From assembly GCA_002432545.1 (NCBI GenBank), contig DJFR01000081.1:5074-10888 (forward strand): a stretch of 5,815 nucleotides of DNA, read 5' to 3'. The notes below the pieces were generated by a model, which was given only the letters and a program-made list of their open reading frames with translations, was not told the origin of the DNA and ran no database searches. Below, in pieces: positions 1 to 5,815 of the stretch; within the stretch, counting starts at the first letter, position 1, and the number at the start of each line of letters is the position of its first letter. This DNA comes from Flammeovirgaceae bacterium UBA5867. Lineage in GTDB: Bacteria > Bacteroidota > Bacteroidia > Cytophagales > Cyclobacteriaceae. Both the position numbers and the translations under genes were made by a program.

Positions 1-2489
1 CGCTTGCGCGTATAGTCAAGCAGTGATTTGGCAAAGTTTACATCGTCTTCTACAATGAGCATTACCTTATCGCCTGGTTGCACCATAGCGCGATCGTCTG
101 GTATACCGGGTGGTATTTCAGTACTGATATATTTACCAATCGGAGGAAGTGGTTTCATCAACTCATCTTCTGCAGCAAGCGGTTTAGGCACTTCGAGTTC
201 TATCGGTTCAGGTTTGGGAACAGACTCTTTGGACACCGGTATATATATCGTAAACTCACTTCCCTGGTCTGCTTCGCTCTTCACTGTAATCTCTCCACCC
301 AATAGCCTTGTAAGTTCACGGCTGATTGAAAGTCCTAAACCGGTACCTCCGAATTTTCTGCGCGTAGAACCATCGGCCTGCTGAAACGCTTCAAAGATCA
401 ACACCTGCTTATCACGTGGTATACCGATGCCGGTATCTTTTACTGTAAAGCGGAGACGCGATGAATTTTTCTCCTCACGTGCTACCTCCAGCGTTACGGA
501 TCCCTGCGAAGTAAATTTCACGGCATTGGACAACAGGTTTTTGATGATCTGCTCCAATCGTAATTTATCGGTCTCCATCGTCTCGGGCACATGGGCAGCA
601 AGGTTCGTGTGGAATACTATATTTTTCTCCTGCGCCATCGGGTTAAACAGTGCCGTCATATCGTGCAGAATCTCCGGTATCGATATTACCTGGTATTCCA
701 GTTGCATTTTACCGGCTTCTATTTTTGAGAGATCCAGGATCTCATCAATCAACGTTAGCAATCCTTTACCCGAACTTTGAATGACGCGTGCATACTCTAC
801 CTGTTCTTCCGTGAGATTACTTTCTTTGTTCTCTGACATGAGTCGTGAGAGTAGCAGAATGGAATTCAATGGCGTACGCAACTCGTGCGACATGTTCGCC
901 AGAAATTCTGATTTATAGCGTGTACTTTGTGTGAGCTGGTCGGCTTTCGTTTGTATCTCTACATTTCGCTCGGAGATAAGCTGATTACGTTCTTCGAGCA
1001 GGCGGCTTCGTTCGGCAAGCTCTTCATTCGCCTGCTTTAGTTCCTCCTGTTGTACTTTCAATTCTTCTTCGGAAGCCTGCAGTTTCTCGGCCTGTACTTC
1101 AAGCTCGCTGTTCATGTTTTCAAGCTCGTTGTGTTGTGCCTTCAGTTCTTCCGCCTGCGATTGTGTCTCTTCCAGCAACTCTTCCAGCTTGCGCCTGTTC
1201 TGTGCCATGGATATAGCTATACCGATGGAGTAAGCTGCACTGTTGAAGAATTCTATATCGCGCTTCGTAAACGCCTGCATACTACCAAACTCGATAACAC
1301 CCTTCAACGTGCGACCATCAAAGACAGGCACGCCCAAAATATGTGCTGGTCTTACTTCACCGGTTGCATAACTTACATATATACTTTCTACCGGTACATC
1401 TTTCAGCTCTACTGTTTTTTGTGATATAGCCACTTGTCCGATGAGACCTTCGCCTGGCATAAACGTTGTGCGGCCTGCCGGTGGTATATAGGCATAACCT
1501 GCGCTAAAACGGAGTTCTTTTCCTTCGGCAAGGTAGATCGCTCCTACCGGGCAGCCGGCATAGCTCGCCATAAACTCAATGGCCTCGCGTGTCAGAGTCG
1601 TTACATCTTTTTCACCGATCATGAGGTTGTTCAGATTAACGATACCACTTTGCTTCCACTCGGTTTCAGACAATAATGTAAAAGAGTATTCTAATGACTC
1701 CGCCATTTTGTTGAGTGATCCCGCTACACTTCCCAAAGCATCGCTCTCTTCATCATGTACCCGAACGGTATAATTTCCGGCTGATATATTATTAGCTATA
1801 CTGCGTATGATTCCGATCCTGCGGGTAATGTCTTCATCCTTCTGCTCTAACTCCCGCTGCAATTTCCCACGCTCGGTAAAGTCGGCTTGTACACGTGCAT
1901 AAAAACTTATCGTGATTAGCATCGCCAGTCCGGCTGCTGCTATAATAAGTATAGGTGTATTAGCCGCAAACTCATTCATGCTGGATGTTCGCTCGGTCAG
2001 CAGTTGTGTCTCCCGCGCTTCCATCGTTCTGGCTATAGCACGAATCTCTTCCATAATCATGCGGCCTTCAACCAGCAAGCCTTCATTTACAGCATCGTTG
2101 TTCTTTTTATTATCTATACCTTTACGGATATAGTCGAGTCTTTTTTCTACGAGACTACTCAGTCGTTCTAGGCTTGCCTGTTGCTCCGGATTATCAAGTG
2201 TCAGCATCTTCACTTCCTTCAGTCTCGAGCCTATGCTGCCTTGCGCACGTTGCCACGGCCCGAGGAAATCATCGTTGCCTGTAAGCAGGTATCCACGCTG
2301 CCCGGTCTCGGCATCGATCAATGCTGTATTCAGATCGTTGAGCTTGATGATGACTTCATTGGTATGCCGAACAAGACTAGCACTCTCCAGCAAATTCCGG
2401 ATGCTGATGTAGGATGCAGACGAACTGGCAATCAGAATGATCAGCGAAGCACCAAAGCCGATCAAAAGATTTCGTTTAAAATTATTCAT
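1..2489 (-). CDS. Membrane-bound hybrid histidine kinase, CHASE3-HAMP-GAF-HisKA-HATPase-REC (partial, C-terminus off left edge)
   Basis: Inner-membrane sensor that should autophosphorylate on His and pass phosphate to its own receiver. I translated 829 codons from ATG at 2489. An in-frame TAA six bases upstream of the ATG makes this the earliest possible ATG; no Shine-Dalgarno is evident. In order: TM1 about 7-29; periplasmic CHASE3 about 32-170 with the family signature ALIDAETGQRGYLLTG (56-71); TM2 about 178-198; HAMP about 215-270; GAF about 295-428; a long Glu/Gln-rich coiled coil about 430-525; HisKA with SHELRTPLN and phospho-acceptor His535; HATPase with N-box Asn651/Asn655, G1 DTGIGIP (685-691), F-box IFEAFQQ (698-704) and G2 GGTGLGL (714-720). 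A Pro/Glu-rich linker (about 752-806) leads to the start of a receiver, VMLIVEDD (809-816); the window ends before its phospho-acceptor Asp. Homologous architectures often carry further receivers, which cannot be checked here. It lies 34 bases after the REC-PAS kinase gene, probably in one operon. The ligand is unknown. Confidence 0.95.
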   Translation of the reverse strand, partial: MNNFKRNLLIGFGASLIILIASSSASYISIRNLLESASLVRHTNEVIIKLNDLNTALIDAETGQRGYLLTGNDDFLGPWQRAQGSIGSRLKEVKMLTLDNPEQQASLERLSSLVEKRLDYIRKGIDNKKNNDAVNEGLLVEGRMIMEEIRAIARTMEARETQLLTERTSSMNEFAANTPILIIAAAGLAMLITISFYARVQADFTERGKLQRELEQKDEDITRRIGIIRSIANNISAGNYTVRVHDEESDALGSVAGSLNKMAESLEYSFTLLSETEWKQSGIVNLNNLMIGEKDVTTLTREAIEFMASYAGCPVGAIYLAEGKELRFSAGYAYIPPAGRTTFMPGEGLIGQVAISQKTVELKDVPVESIYVSYATGEVRPAHILGVPVFDGRTLKGVIEFGSMQAFTKRDIEFFNSAAYSIGIAISMAQNRRKLEELLEETQSQAEELKAQHNELENMNSELEVQAEKLQASEEELKVQQEELKQANEELAERSRLLEERNQLISERNVEIQTKADQLTQSTRYKSEFLANMSHELRTPLNSILLLSRLMSENKESNLTEEQVEYARVIQSSGKGLLTLIDEILDLSKIEAGKMQLEYQVISIPEILHDMTALFNPMAQEKNIVFHTNLAAHVPETMETDKLRLEQIIKNLLSNAVKFTSQGSVTLEVAREEKNSSRLRFTVKDTGIGIPRDKQVLIFEAFQQADGSTRRKFGGTGLGLSISRELTRLLGGEITVKSEADQGSEFTIYIPVSKESVPKPEPIELEVPKPLAAEDELMKPLPPIGKYISTEIPPGIPDDRAMVQPGDKVMLIVEDDVNFAKSLLDYTRK

Positions 2490-2523
2490 GCGTTATGTGC
2501 GAGTAGAAGTATATCTATGATAT

Positions 2524-4116
2524 TCATGCCGGTGTAGTGATAACAGTCGTAGCACTGGTTTGTCGTACCGGCAGAACAATTGTGAATTCCGTACCTATAT
2601 TTTCCTGGCTCTTTACGGTGATCAATCCGTTGTGGCGGTCGATCACTTTTTTAACAATCGATAAACCGATTCCCATTCCCTCATATATACCCCGTGGATT
2701 AAGTCGTTGAAATATTTCAAAGATCTTGTCTTTATACTTTTCATTGAATCCTATACCGGCATCGCGAACTACGATGCGGCAATAATCACCGTCTGCTGCT
2801 GCCGGAGCATCAATTGATTTTACAGCAATGCGTTCGGCATGTATATATATTTCGCAGGTAGCGCACTCCTGTGAAAATTTGATGGAATTGCTGATCAGGT
2901 TCTGAAACATTTGTCGTATTTGAAAAGGCAGTGTCTCAATTTCAGGCATGTCTCCGAGGTATATCTGTGCATTCGATGATTTGATCTTCAACTCCATGTC
3001 GTTGAGCACATCGTGCAGCACAATCTTCAGATCGGTAGGTACAAACACTTCATCCTGGCGAATGCTGGAATAGTCCAGCAGACTGGCAACGAGTTTACGC
3101 AAGCGCTCTGCCGACAACACAATCTTCTCCAGGAAGGATCGTGCCTTTTCATCCTCCGGTCGATGCTTCGTGAGTACAATGTTGCTGAACGTTTGAATCT
3201 TGCGCAGCGGCTCCTGCAGATCGTGTGATGCTATAAATGCGAACTGCTGCAGCTCCCGGTTGCTTTCTTCGAGACGCAGGTTCATACTGCGCAGCTGCAG
3301 TGTTCTTTCTTCCACGCGCTTCTCCAGCAACTGCGAAGCCATCTTCTGTTCGTGTATATCGGTAAATATACCCACCCATTTAAGTATGATTCCATCCTTC
3401 CATACCGGGGTGAGGTGCAACATATGAAACCTGAATATACCTTCCATCAGTGACCTGATCGTTACTTCGTACTGCTGTTGTACGGTGGTGCCGATCGCCT
3501 GCTCAATGCAGGCCTGGATGGAGAGACCTTCCGTAATTGGAAATATATTCTTCCCGCTGCTATACGAGTACCAGTGCTGGTTTACATATTCAACTGAACC
3601 ATCGGCCCTTGTTGTAAAGGCAATCTGCGGAATAGACTCCAGTATTGATTTCAACTCCTCAACATTTTCCTGGAGCAGTTGCTCGGCTTTATTCTTTTGC
3701 TCGATCTCTTCCCGAAGTGATCGTTCCATAGCATTGAGCTGGCGGGTCTGCTCAGAAAGCCTGTAGAAGGTCTTAACCTTGAGTAACAGGATGTCGGGAT
3801 CAAACGGCTTGGTTACATAATCAATACCGCCCGAGGTATAGCCTTTCGTAATGAACTTTTTATGTGTATTGACTGCCGACAGAAAAATGATGGGAATATC
3901 TTTGGACTTGCTATAGCCGGATATAGCTTCGGCTACTTCGAAGCCGTCCATCTCCGGCATCTGCACATCGAGAATGATAAGTGCGTATGAATTCTTGAGT
4001 ATCTTTTTTAATGCCTCTTCACCAGAAGATGCTGTGTCGACCTCAAAGTTATGAATAGAGAGCAGAGACTTTAGTGCAAAGATGTTCTCTGGCTTGTCAT
4101 CAACAATCAGTATCAT
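2524..4116 (-). CDS. Soluble receiver-PAS-histidine kinase (REC-PAS-HisKA-HATPase)
   Basis: A complete 530-residue cytoplasmic signalling protein with no signal peptide or membrane segment. The receiver starts at residue 1 (MILIVDDKPEN): acidic pocket Asp6/Asp7, phospho-acceptor Asp50 in LDVQMPEMDGFE, Ser80 and Lys103, so all key residues are present. A helical linker about 120-155 leads to a PAS domain about 153-256 (begins ILESIPQIAF, ends KWVGIFTDIHEQK). A short coiled coil (about 257-290) precedes the DHp helix with ASHDLQEPLRKI, phospho-acceptor His298. The ATPase domain has N-box Asn406/Asn410, G1 DAGIGF (452-457), F-box IFEIFQRL (465-472) and G2 GMGIGL (480-485). The histidine box is the phytochrome-like HDLQEP form, not the HELRTP form of the neighbouring hybrid. 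A receiver at the N-terminus usually makes phosphorylation by another kinase the input. No output domain is present, so it must act on another protein. The start is supported by GGAG eight bases upstream and by the receiver beginning immediately; the stop is TGA. It is the first gene after the hydrolase terminator and probably heads the kinase operon. Confidence 0.96.
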   Translation of the reverse strand: MILIVDDKPENIFALKSLLSIHNFEVDTASSGEEALKKILKNSYALIILDVQMPEMDGFEVAEAISGYSKSKDIPIIFLSAVNTHKKFITKGYTSGGIDYVTKPFDPDILLLKVKTFYRLSEQTRQLNAMERSLREEIEQKNKAEQLLQENVEELKSILESIPQIAFTTRADGSVEYVNQHWYSYSSGKNIFPITEGLSIQACIEQAIGTTVQQQYEVTIRSLMEGIFRFHMLHLTPVWKDGIILKWVGIFTDIHEQKMASQLLEKRVEERTLQLRSMNLRLEESNRELQQFAFIASHDLQEPLRKIQTFSNIVLTKHRPEDEKARSFLEKIVLSAERLRKLVASLLDYSSIRQDEVFVPTDLKIVLHDVLNDMELKIKSSNAQIYLGDMPEIETLPFQIRQMFQNLISNSIKFSQECATCEIYIHAERIAVKSIDAPAAADGDYCRIVVRDAGIGFNEKYKDKIFEIFQRLNPRGIYEGMGIGLSIVKKVIDRHNGLITVKSQENIGTEFTIVLPVRQTSATTVITTPA

Positions 4117-4124
4117 TTGTAGGG

Positions 4125-4128
4125 CTCC
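4125..4128 (-). promoter_or_regulatory. Ribosome binding site of the REC-PAS kinase
   Basis: GGAG on the minus strand, eight bases before the ATG at 4116. It supports that start. Shine-Dalgarno sequences are often weak in Bacteroidota, and the downstream hybrid kinase gene shows none, so the contribution of this site is uncertain. Confidence 0.5.
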
Positions 4129-4150
4129 GGGTCAAACTGCGAAAGAAGAA

Positions 4151-4190
4151 ATAAGTTTTGACATTAAAAGCCCTTTCGTCAAAAACTTAT
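4151..4190. repeat. Imperfect inverted repeat in the leader of the kinase operon
   Basis: ATAAGTTTTGAC (4151-4162) and GTCAAAAACTTAT (4178-4190) pair over 12 base pairs with a single bulged A (4181), around a 15-base centre that contains a small AAA-GCCC-TTT palindrome. It ends 34 bases before the start codon of the REC-PAS kinase. Neither strand has a clean T-run after it, so it is not a standard terminator. It could be an operator for a dimeric regulator or a 5'-leader hairpin; the sequence does not decide between them. Confidence 0.75.
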
Positions 4191-4215
4191 ACGGGCATGA
4201 ATTTTTACAGACAAA
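4182..4215 (-). promoter_or_regulatory. Tentative Bacteroidota-type promoter for the kinase operon
   Basis: On the minus strand, TTTG (4215-4212) is followed after 22 bases by TAAGTTTT (4189-4182). These resemble the Bacteroidota -33 TTTG and -7 TAnnTTTG boxes; the second box matches except for its last base, and the spacing is slightly long. The TTTG overlaps the end of the upstream terminator T-run. Because that terminator separates the kinase genes from the hydrolase, a promoter is expected between it and 4116, and this is the best candidate seen. If correct, the -7 box lies inside one arm of the inverted repeat. Confidence 0.3.
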
Positions 4216-4271
4216 AAAAATGCAGATTCTCGTGTATTGTCCCAAAGATTTGAACAGGACACAGAATCTGC
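4213..4271 (-). terminator. Intrinsic (Rho-independent) terminator of the GH13 gene
   Basis: Read on the minus strand, the 9-base arm GCAGATTCT (4271-4263) pairs perfectly with AGAATCTGC (4230-4222). It extends by GTGT (4262-4259) with ACAC (4235-4232) across a one-base bulge; alternatively TGTCC (4261-4257) can pair with GGACA (4242-4238). After one A come eight T residues (4220-4213). It lies 18 bases after the GH13 TAG. The other strand has no T-run after the stem, so it works in one direction only. It should isolate the hydrolase transcript from the downstream kinase genes. Confidence 0.9.
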
Positions 4272-4288
4272 AAGTACAAATGATCAAA

Positions 4289-4531
4289 CTATTTCTTCAT
4301 CACCTTGCCGGTAAGCTGCTGCCCTGTGCTGGTCGTAACGCGCAGCAGGTACAAGCCCGTGGCAAGGTGTGCTACGGCAATCTCATCGTTTGACACGACT
4401 ATCTTTTGCTCCACGCCTTTCGTATCGAACAACTTCACTTCGCGCACGCGGCCCGATGCGAGCTCTATACGAAACGCGTTATCCGTTGGATTAGGATGGA
4501 TACCTGCTCCTGGGATTAATTCTTCTATTCC
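4289..4531 (-). other. Type IX secretion C-terminal sorting domain (type A-like) of the GH13 enzyme
   Basis: The last 80 or so residues have the usual layout of a Por/type IX sorting domain: a Pro-Asn-Pro entry motif (IHPNPTDNAFRIEL), a middle strand pair (VREVKLFDTKGVE), the characteristic LATGLYLLRV strand, and a short basic end (KVMKK). In Bacteroidota this domain sends Sec-exported proteins across the outer membrane and is usually cleaved off, with the cargo released or attached to the surface lipopolysaccharide. It marks the host as a Bacteroidota with a type IX system. Boundaries are approximate. Confidence 0.9.
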
Positions 4532-5815
4532 CGTAACTGGTACTTCTTTCAGTGGTACATCTGTAAAGAGTTTATAGGCTCCCGCCTGCAACAACATCGG
4601 AAGTGTAGCACTCGTCACCAGCACGGGTTTACCATCATTATAGTAATCGTACCAGGTACCCGTGTGGGGGAAAGCTATATTTACCGTCTTGGTCGTAAGC
4701 TCAAAATTAACGGCAAGCTGCACGTTCATCTCCGAAGCATTTGCCGGTGTTGCCGTATAGGGGCTATTTCTGAGCGTAACTTGTTTTACCAGCGATATGC
4801 CGCCCGTGATCGCTGCGGTGCCTTCCGTAAATACATCGTACGTGTTTCGCAGGGTAATTAATTCCTTTGTGTGATCAAACAATGCAGCGTGCAGCGGATC
4901 ATCAAGGTATTCCCACTTAACAGGTTTTGCTGATACGCGGCAATCATCGCTTATTGTCCCGTCCGGACAACGATTTATACTTTCATCATAGCCCATCTCT
5001 CCAAACTGCCACAGCATTTTCGGGCCGGGTATAGTATAGAAAAGCAGTGATGCAGCCTTGACACGTTCCAATGCCGTGGCTTCAGTTTTAACGTTGTATG
5101 ATCCGGATGAACTTCCGTACTGAAGATTTTTAAACATCAGTCGTTCTTCATCATGACTTTCCATATAGCCTACTAAATGCGGCACGGTCCAGTTCCGATT
5201 GGTATAATATATACCATTGATATCAGAGCCTGTTCCATAGCCCATTGCATTTTGGCCGTAAGCGTAATTCAGATTTCCCCACAGCATCATCCCCTTTCCT
5301 TCCGCTGCGCGATACTCTGCAAGCTCCTTCTCTTCATCATTGACAGAAAGATGCTCGAGTATAACATAGGCATCCGGACTATGCGACCATATTTTATCGG
5401 CCATACGTTTTAATATAGCTATACGCGAAGCATCGTATGCTGACCACGCATCTACATTGTCAGGGTTGTTTGTTTGGGTAAATCCTTTTGAAAGATCGAA
5501 CCGGAAGCCATCGACTTTATATTCATGCAACCAGTAATAGTTTACTGTGTCCAGATACTTTTTGGTATAGCTGCTCTCGTGGTTCATATCATAGAATACA
5601 TTGAATGGATGCCTGGCATTGGTATTAAACCATTTGTTGCTGGCCGTTGGTTTGCCTGCCCCGAAGTCAAAATCCATCATAACGTATGCGTTTGGCATAT
5701 CCTGGTGGTTCATGGCTATATCAAGTATAACCGCCATACCTTCTGCGTGACAGCGATCGACAAATTCTTTCAGCTTGTCTTTCGGACCATAGTATTTATC
5801 GGGCGCAAACATGAA
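4289..5815 (-). CDS. Secreted GH13 (alpha-amylase family) glycoside hydrolase with T9SS sorting domain (partial, N-terminus off right edge)
   Basis: Enzyme predicted to act on alpha-glucans outside the cell or on its surface. The frame is open to the window edge and the Met at 5812 is internal: it lies inside the barrel just before FAPDKYYGPK, a GH13 motif normally far from the N-terminus. Numbering from that Met: region I DIAMNH (31-36); region II DGFRFDLSKG (101-110) with nucleophile Asp106; region III VILEHL (150-155) with acid/base Glu153; region IV ESHDEE (218-223) with transition-state Asp221. All three catalytic carboxylates are therefore present. A beta-sandwich domain C probably covers about 335-425, and a type IX sorting domain about 428-507. 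Cys282 and Cys291 could form a disulphide, as suits an exported protein. The signal peptide, any carbohydrate-binding module and the first barrel strands would lie outside the window. Region II has Gly where classical alpha-amylases have His after the Lys, so exact specificity (amylase, debranching or other) is open. The stop is TAG, followed within 18 bases by an intrinsic terminator. Confidence 0.94.
   Translation of the reverse strand, partial: FMFAPDKYYGPKDKLKEFVDRCHAEGMAVILDIAMNHQDMPNAYVMMDFDFGAGKPTASNKWFNTNARHPFNVFYDMNHESSYTKKYLDTVNYYWLHEYKVDGFRFDLSKGFTQTNNPDNVDAWSAYDASRIAILKRMADKIWSHSPDAYVILEHLSVNDEEKELAEYRAAEGKGMMLWGNLNYAYGQNAMGYGTGSDINGIYYTNRNWTVPHLVGYMESHDEERLMFKNLQYGSSSGSYNVKTEATALERVKAASLLFYTIPGPKMLWQFGEMGYDESINRCPDGTISDDCRVSAKPVKWEYLDDPLHAALFDHTKELITLRNTYDVFTEGTAAITGGISLVKQVTLRNSPYTATPANASEMNVQLAVNFELTTKTVNIAFPHTGTWYDYYNDGKPVLVTSATLPMLLQAGAYKLFTDVPLKEVPVTGIEELIPGAGIHPNPTDNAFRIELASGRVREVKLFDTKGVEQKIVVSNDEIAVAHLATGLYLLRVTTSTGQQLTGKVMKK

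Noticed and set aside
1050..1200. Repetitive-looking sequence that could be a DNA tandem repeat.
   Set aside because: It encodes the Glu/Gln/Leu-rich coiled coil between GAF and HisKA in the hybrid kinase; the similarity is at the heptad level and no exact DNA unit repeats.
28..1773. Several plus-strand open frames (28-384, 427-780, 1050-1424, 1434-1676, 1579-1773) that might be small genes.
   Set aside because: They lie wholly opposite the hybrid kinase, whose minus-strand frame shows uninterrupted, recognisable domains and catalytic motifs. Their translations are low-complexity (Ser-rich or Phe/Leu-rich) and resemble no known family.
3149..3379. A 76-codon minus-strand frame inside the REC-PAS kinase, overlapping the PAS end and the histidine box.
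   Set aside because: It is out of frame with a strongly supported gene, is Ala/Arg/Gln-rich, and has no domain or start signal of its own.
4151..4190. The inverted repeat as a second intrinsic terminator.
   Set aside because: The stem is AT-rich and the minus-strand sequence after it (TTCTTCTTTC) is only a broken pyrimidine tract; the plus strand has no T-run directly after it either.
4082..4393. A plus-strand frame of 103 codons crossing the intergenic region.
   Set aside because: It overlaps both flanking genes and runs through the inverted repeat and terminator stem; its translation shows no recognisable features.
5810..5812. ATG at 5812 as the start of the GH13 gene.
   Set aside because: The frame remains open to the window edge, and this Met lies inside the catalytic barrel directly before region I, so a real start here would remove the first barrel strands and the export signal.
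1..5815. Many scattered TATATA-like strings as possible promoters or repeats.
   Set aside because: Most fall within coding frames and arise from ATA isoleucine next to TAT, GTA or ATA codons; they have no regular spacing or conserved flanks.

Overview
The window comes from a member of the Bacteroidota, most likely a Chitinophagaceae- or Cytophagales-like bacterium. The strongest evidence is the C-terminal type IX secretion (Por) sorting domain on the exported glycoside hydrolase, since that system is essentially confined to this phylum. The two large sensor kinases also have the style common there: CHASE3-HAMP-GAF-kinase-receiver, and receiver-PAS-kinase. ATA is a common isoleucine codon, and Shine-Dalgarno signals are weak or absent. 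All three genes are on the minus strand, so transcription runs from high to low coordinates.

Region by region, in transcription order. (1) 5815-4289 is the 3' part of a secreted GH13 (alpha-amylase family) enzyme. Its N-terminus lies beyond the right edge, but all three catalytic carboxylates are visible and it ends in a type A sorting domain. (2) 4288-4117 is a 172-base intergenic region. It holds a clear intrinsic terminator for the hydrolase (4271-4213), then a second, non-terminator inverted repeat (4190-4151) in the leader of the next gene, a tentative promoter overlapping that repeat, and a GGAG ribosome binding site. (3) 4116-2524 is a complete, soluble 530-residue receiver-PAS-histidine kinase. 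(4) After a 34-base gap, 2489-1 is a membrane-bound hybrid histidine kinase (CHASE3-HAMP-GAF-coiled coil-HisKA-HATPase-receiver). It runs off the left edge just inside its receiver domain, with 829 codons visible.

The two kinases look like one signalling operon, separate from the hydrolase because of the terminator. The membrane hybrid can sense through its periplasmic CHASE3 and cytoplasmic GAF domains. The soluble protein carries its receiver at the N-terminus as an input domain, so it is built to be switched by phosphorylation from another kinase. A branched or serial phosphorelay between the two is a reasonable inference but is not shown by the sequence. The signal sensed and the final output are not visible here; more receiver domains and partner genes probably lie to the left of the window.

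No tRNA, rRNA, CRISPR array, insertion sequence or other mobile element was recognised. The window looks like ordinary chromosomal Bacteroidota sequence. The less ordinary points are the structured leader of the kinase operon, the mixed GH13 motif set of the hydrolase, and the different histidine-box chemistry of the two adjacent kinases.
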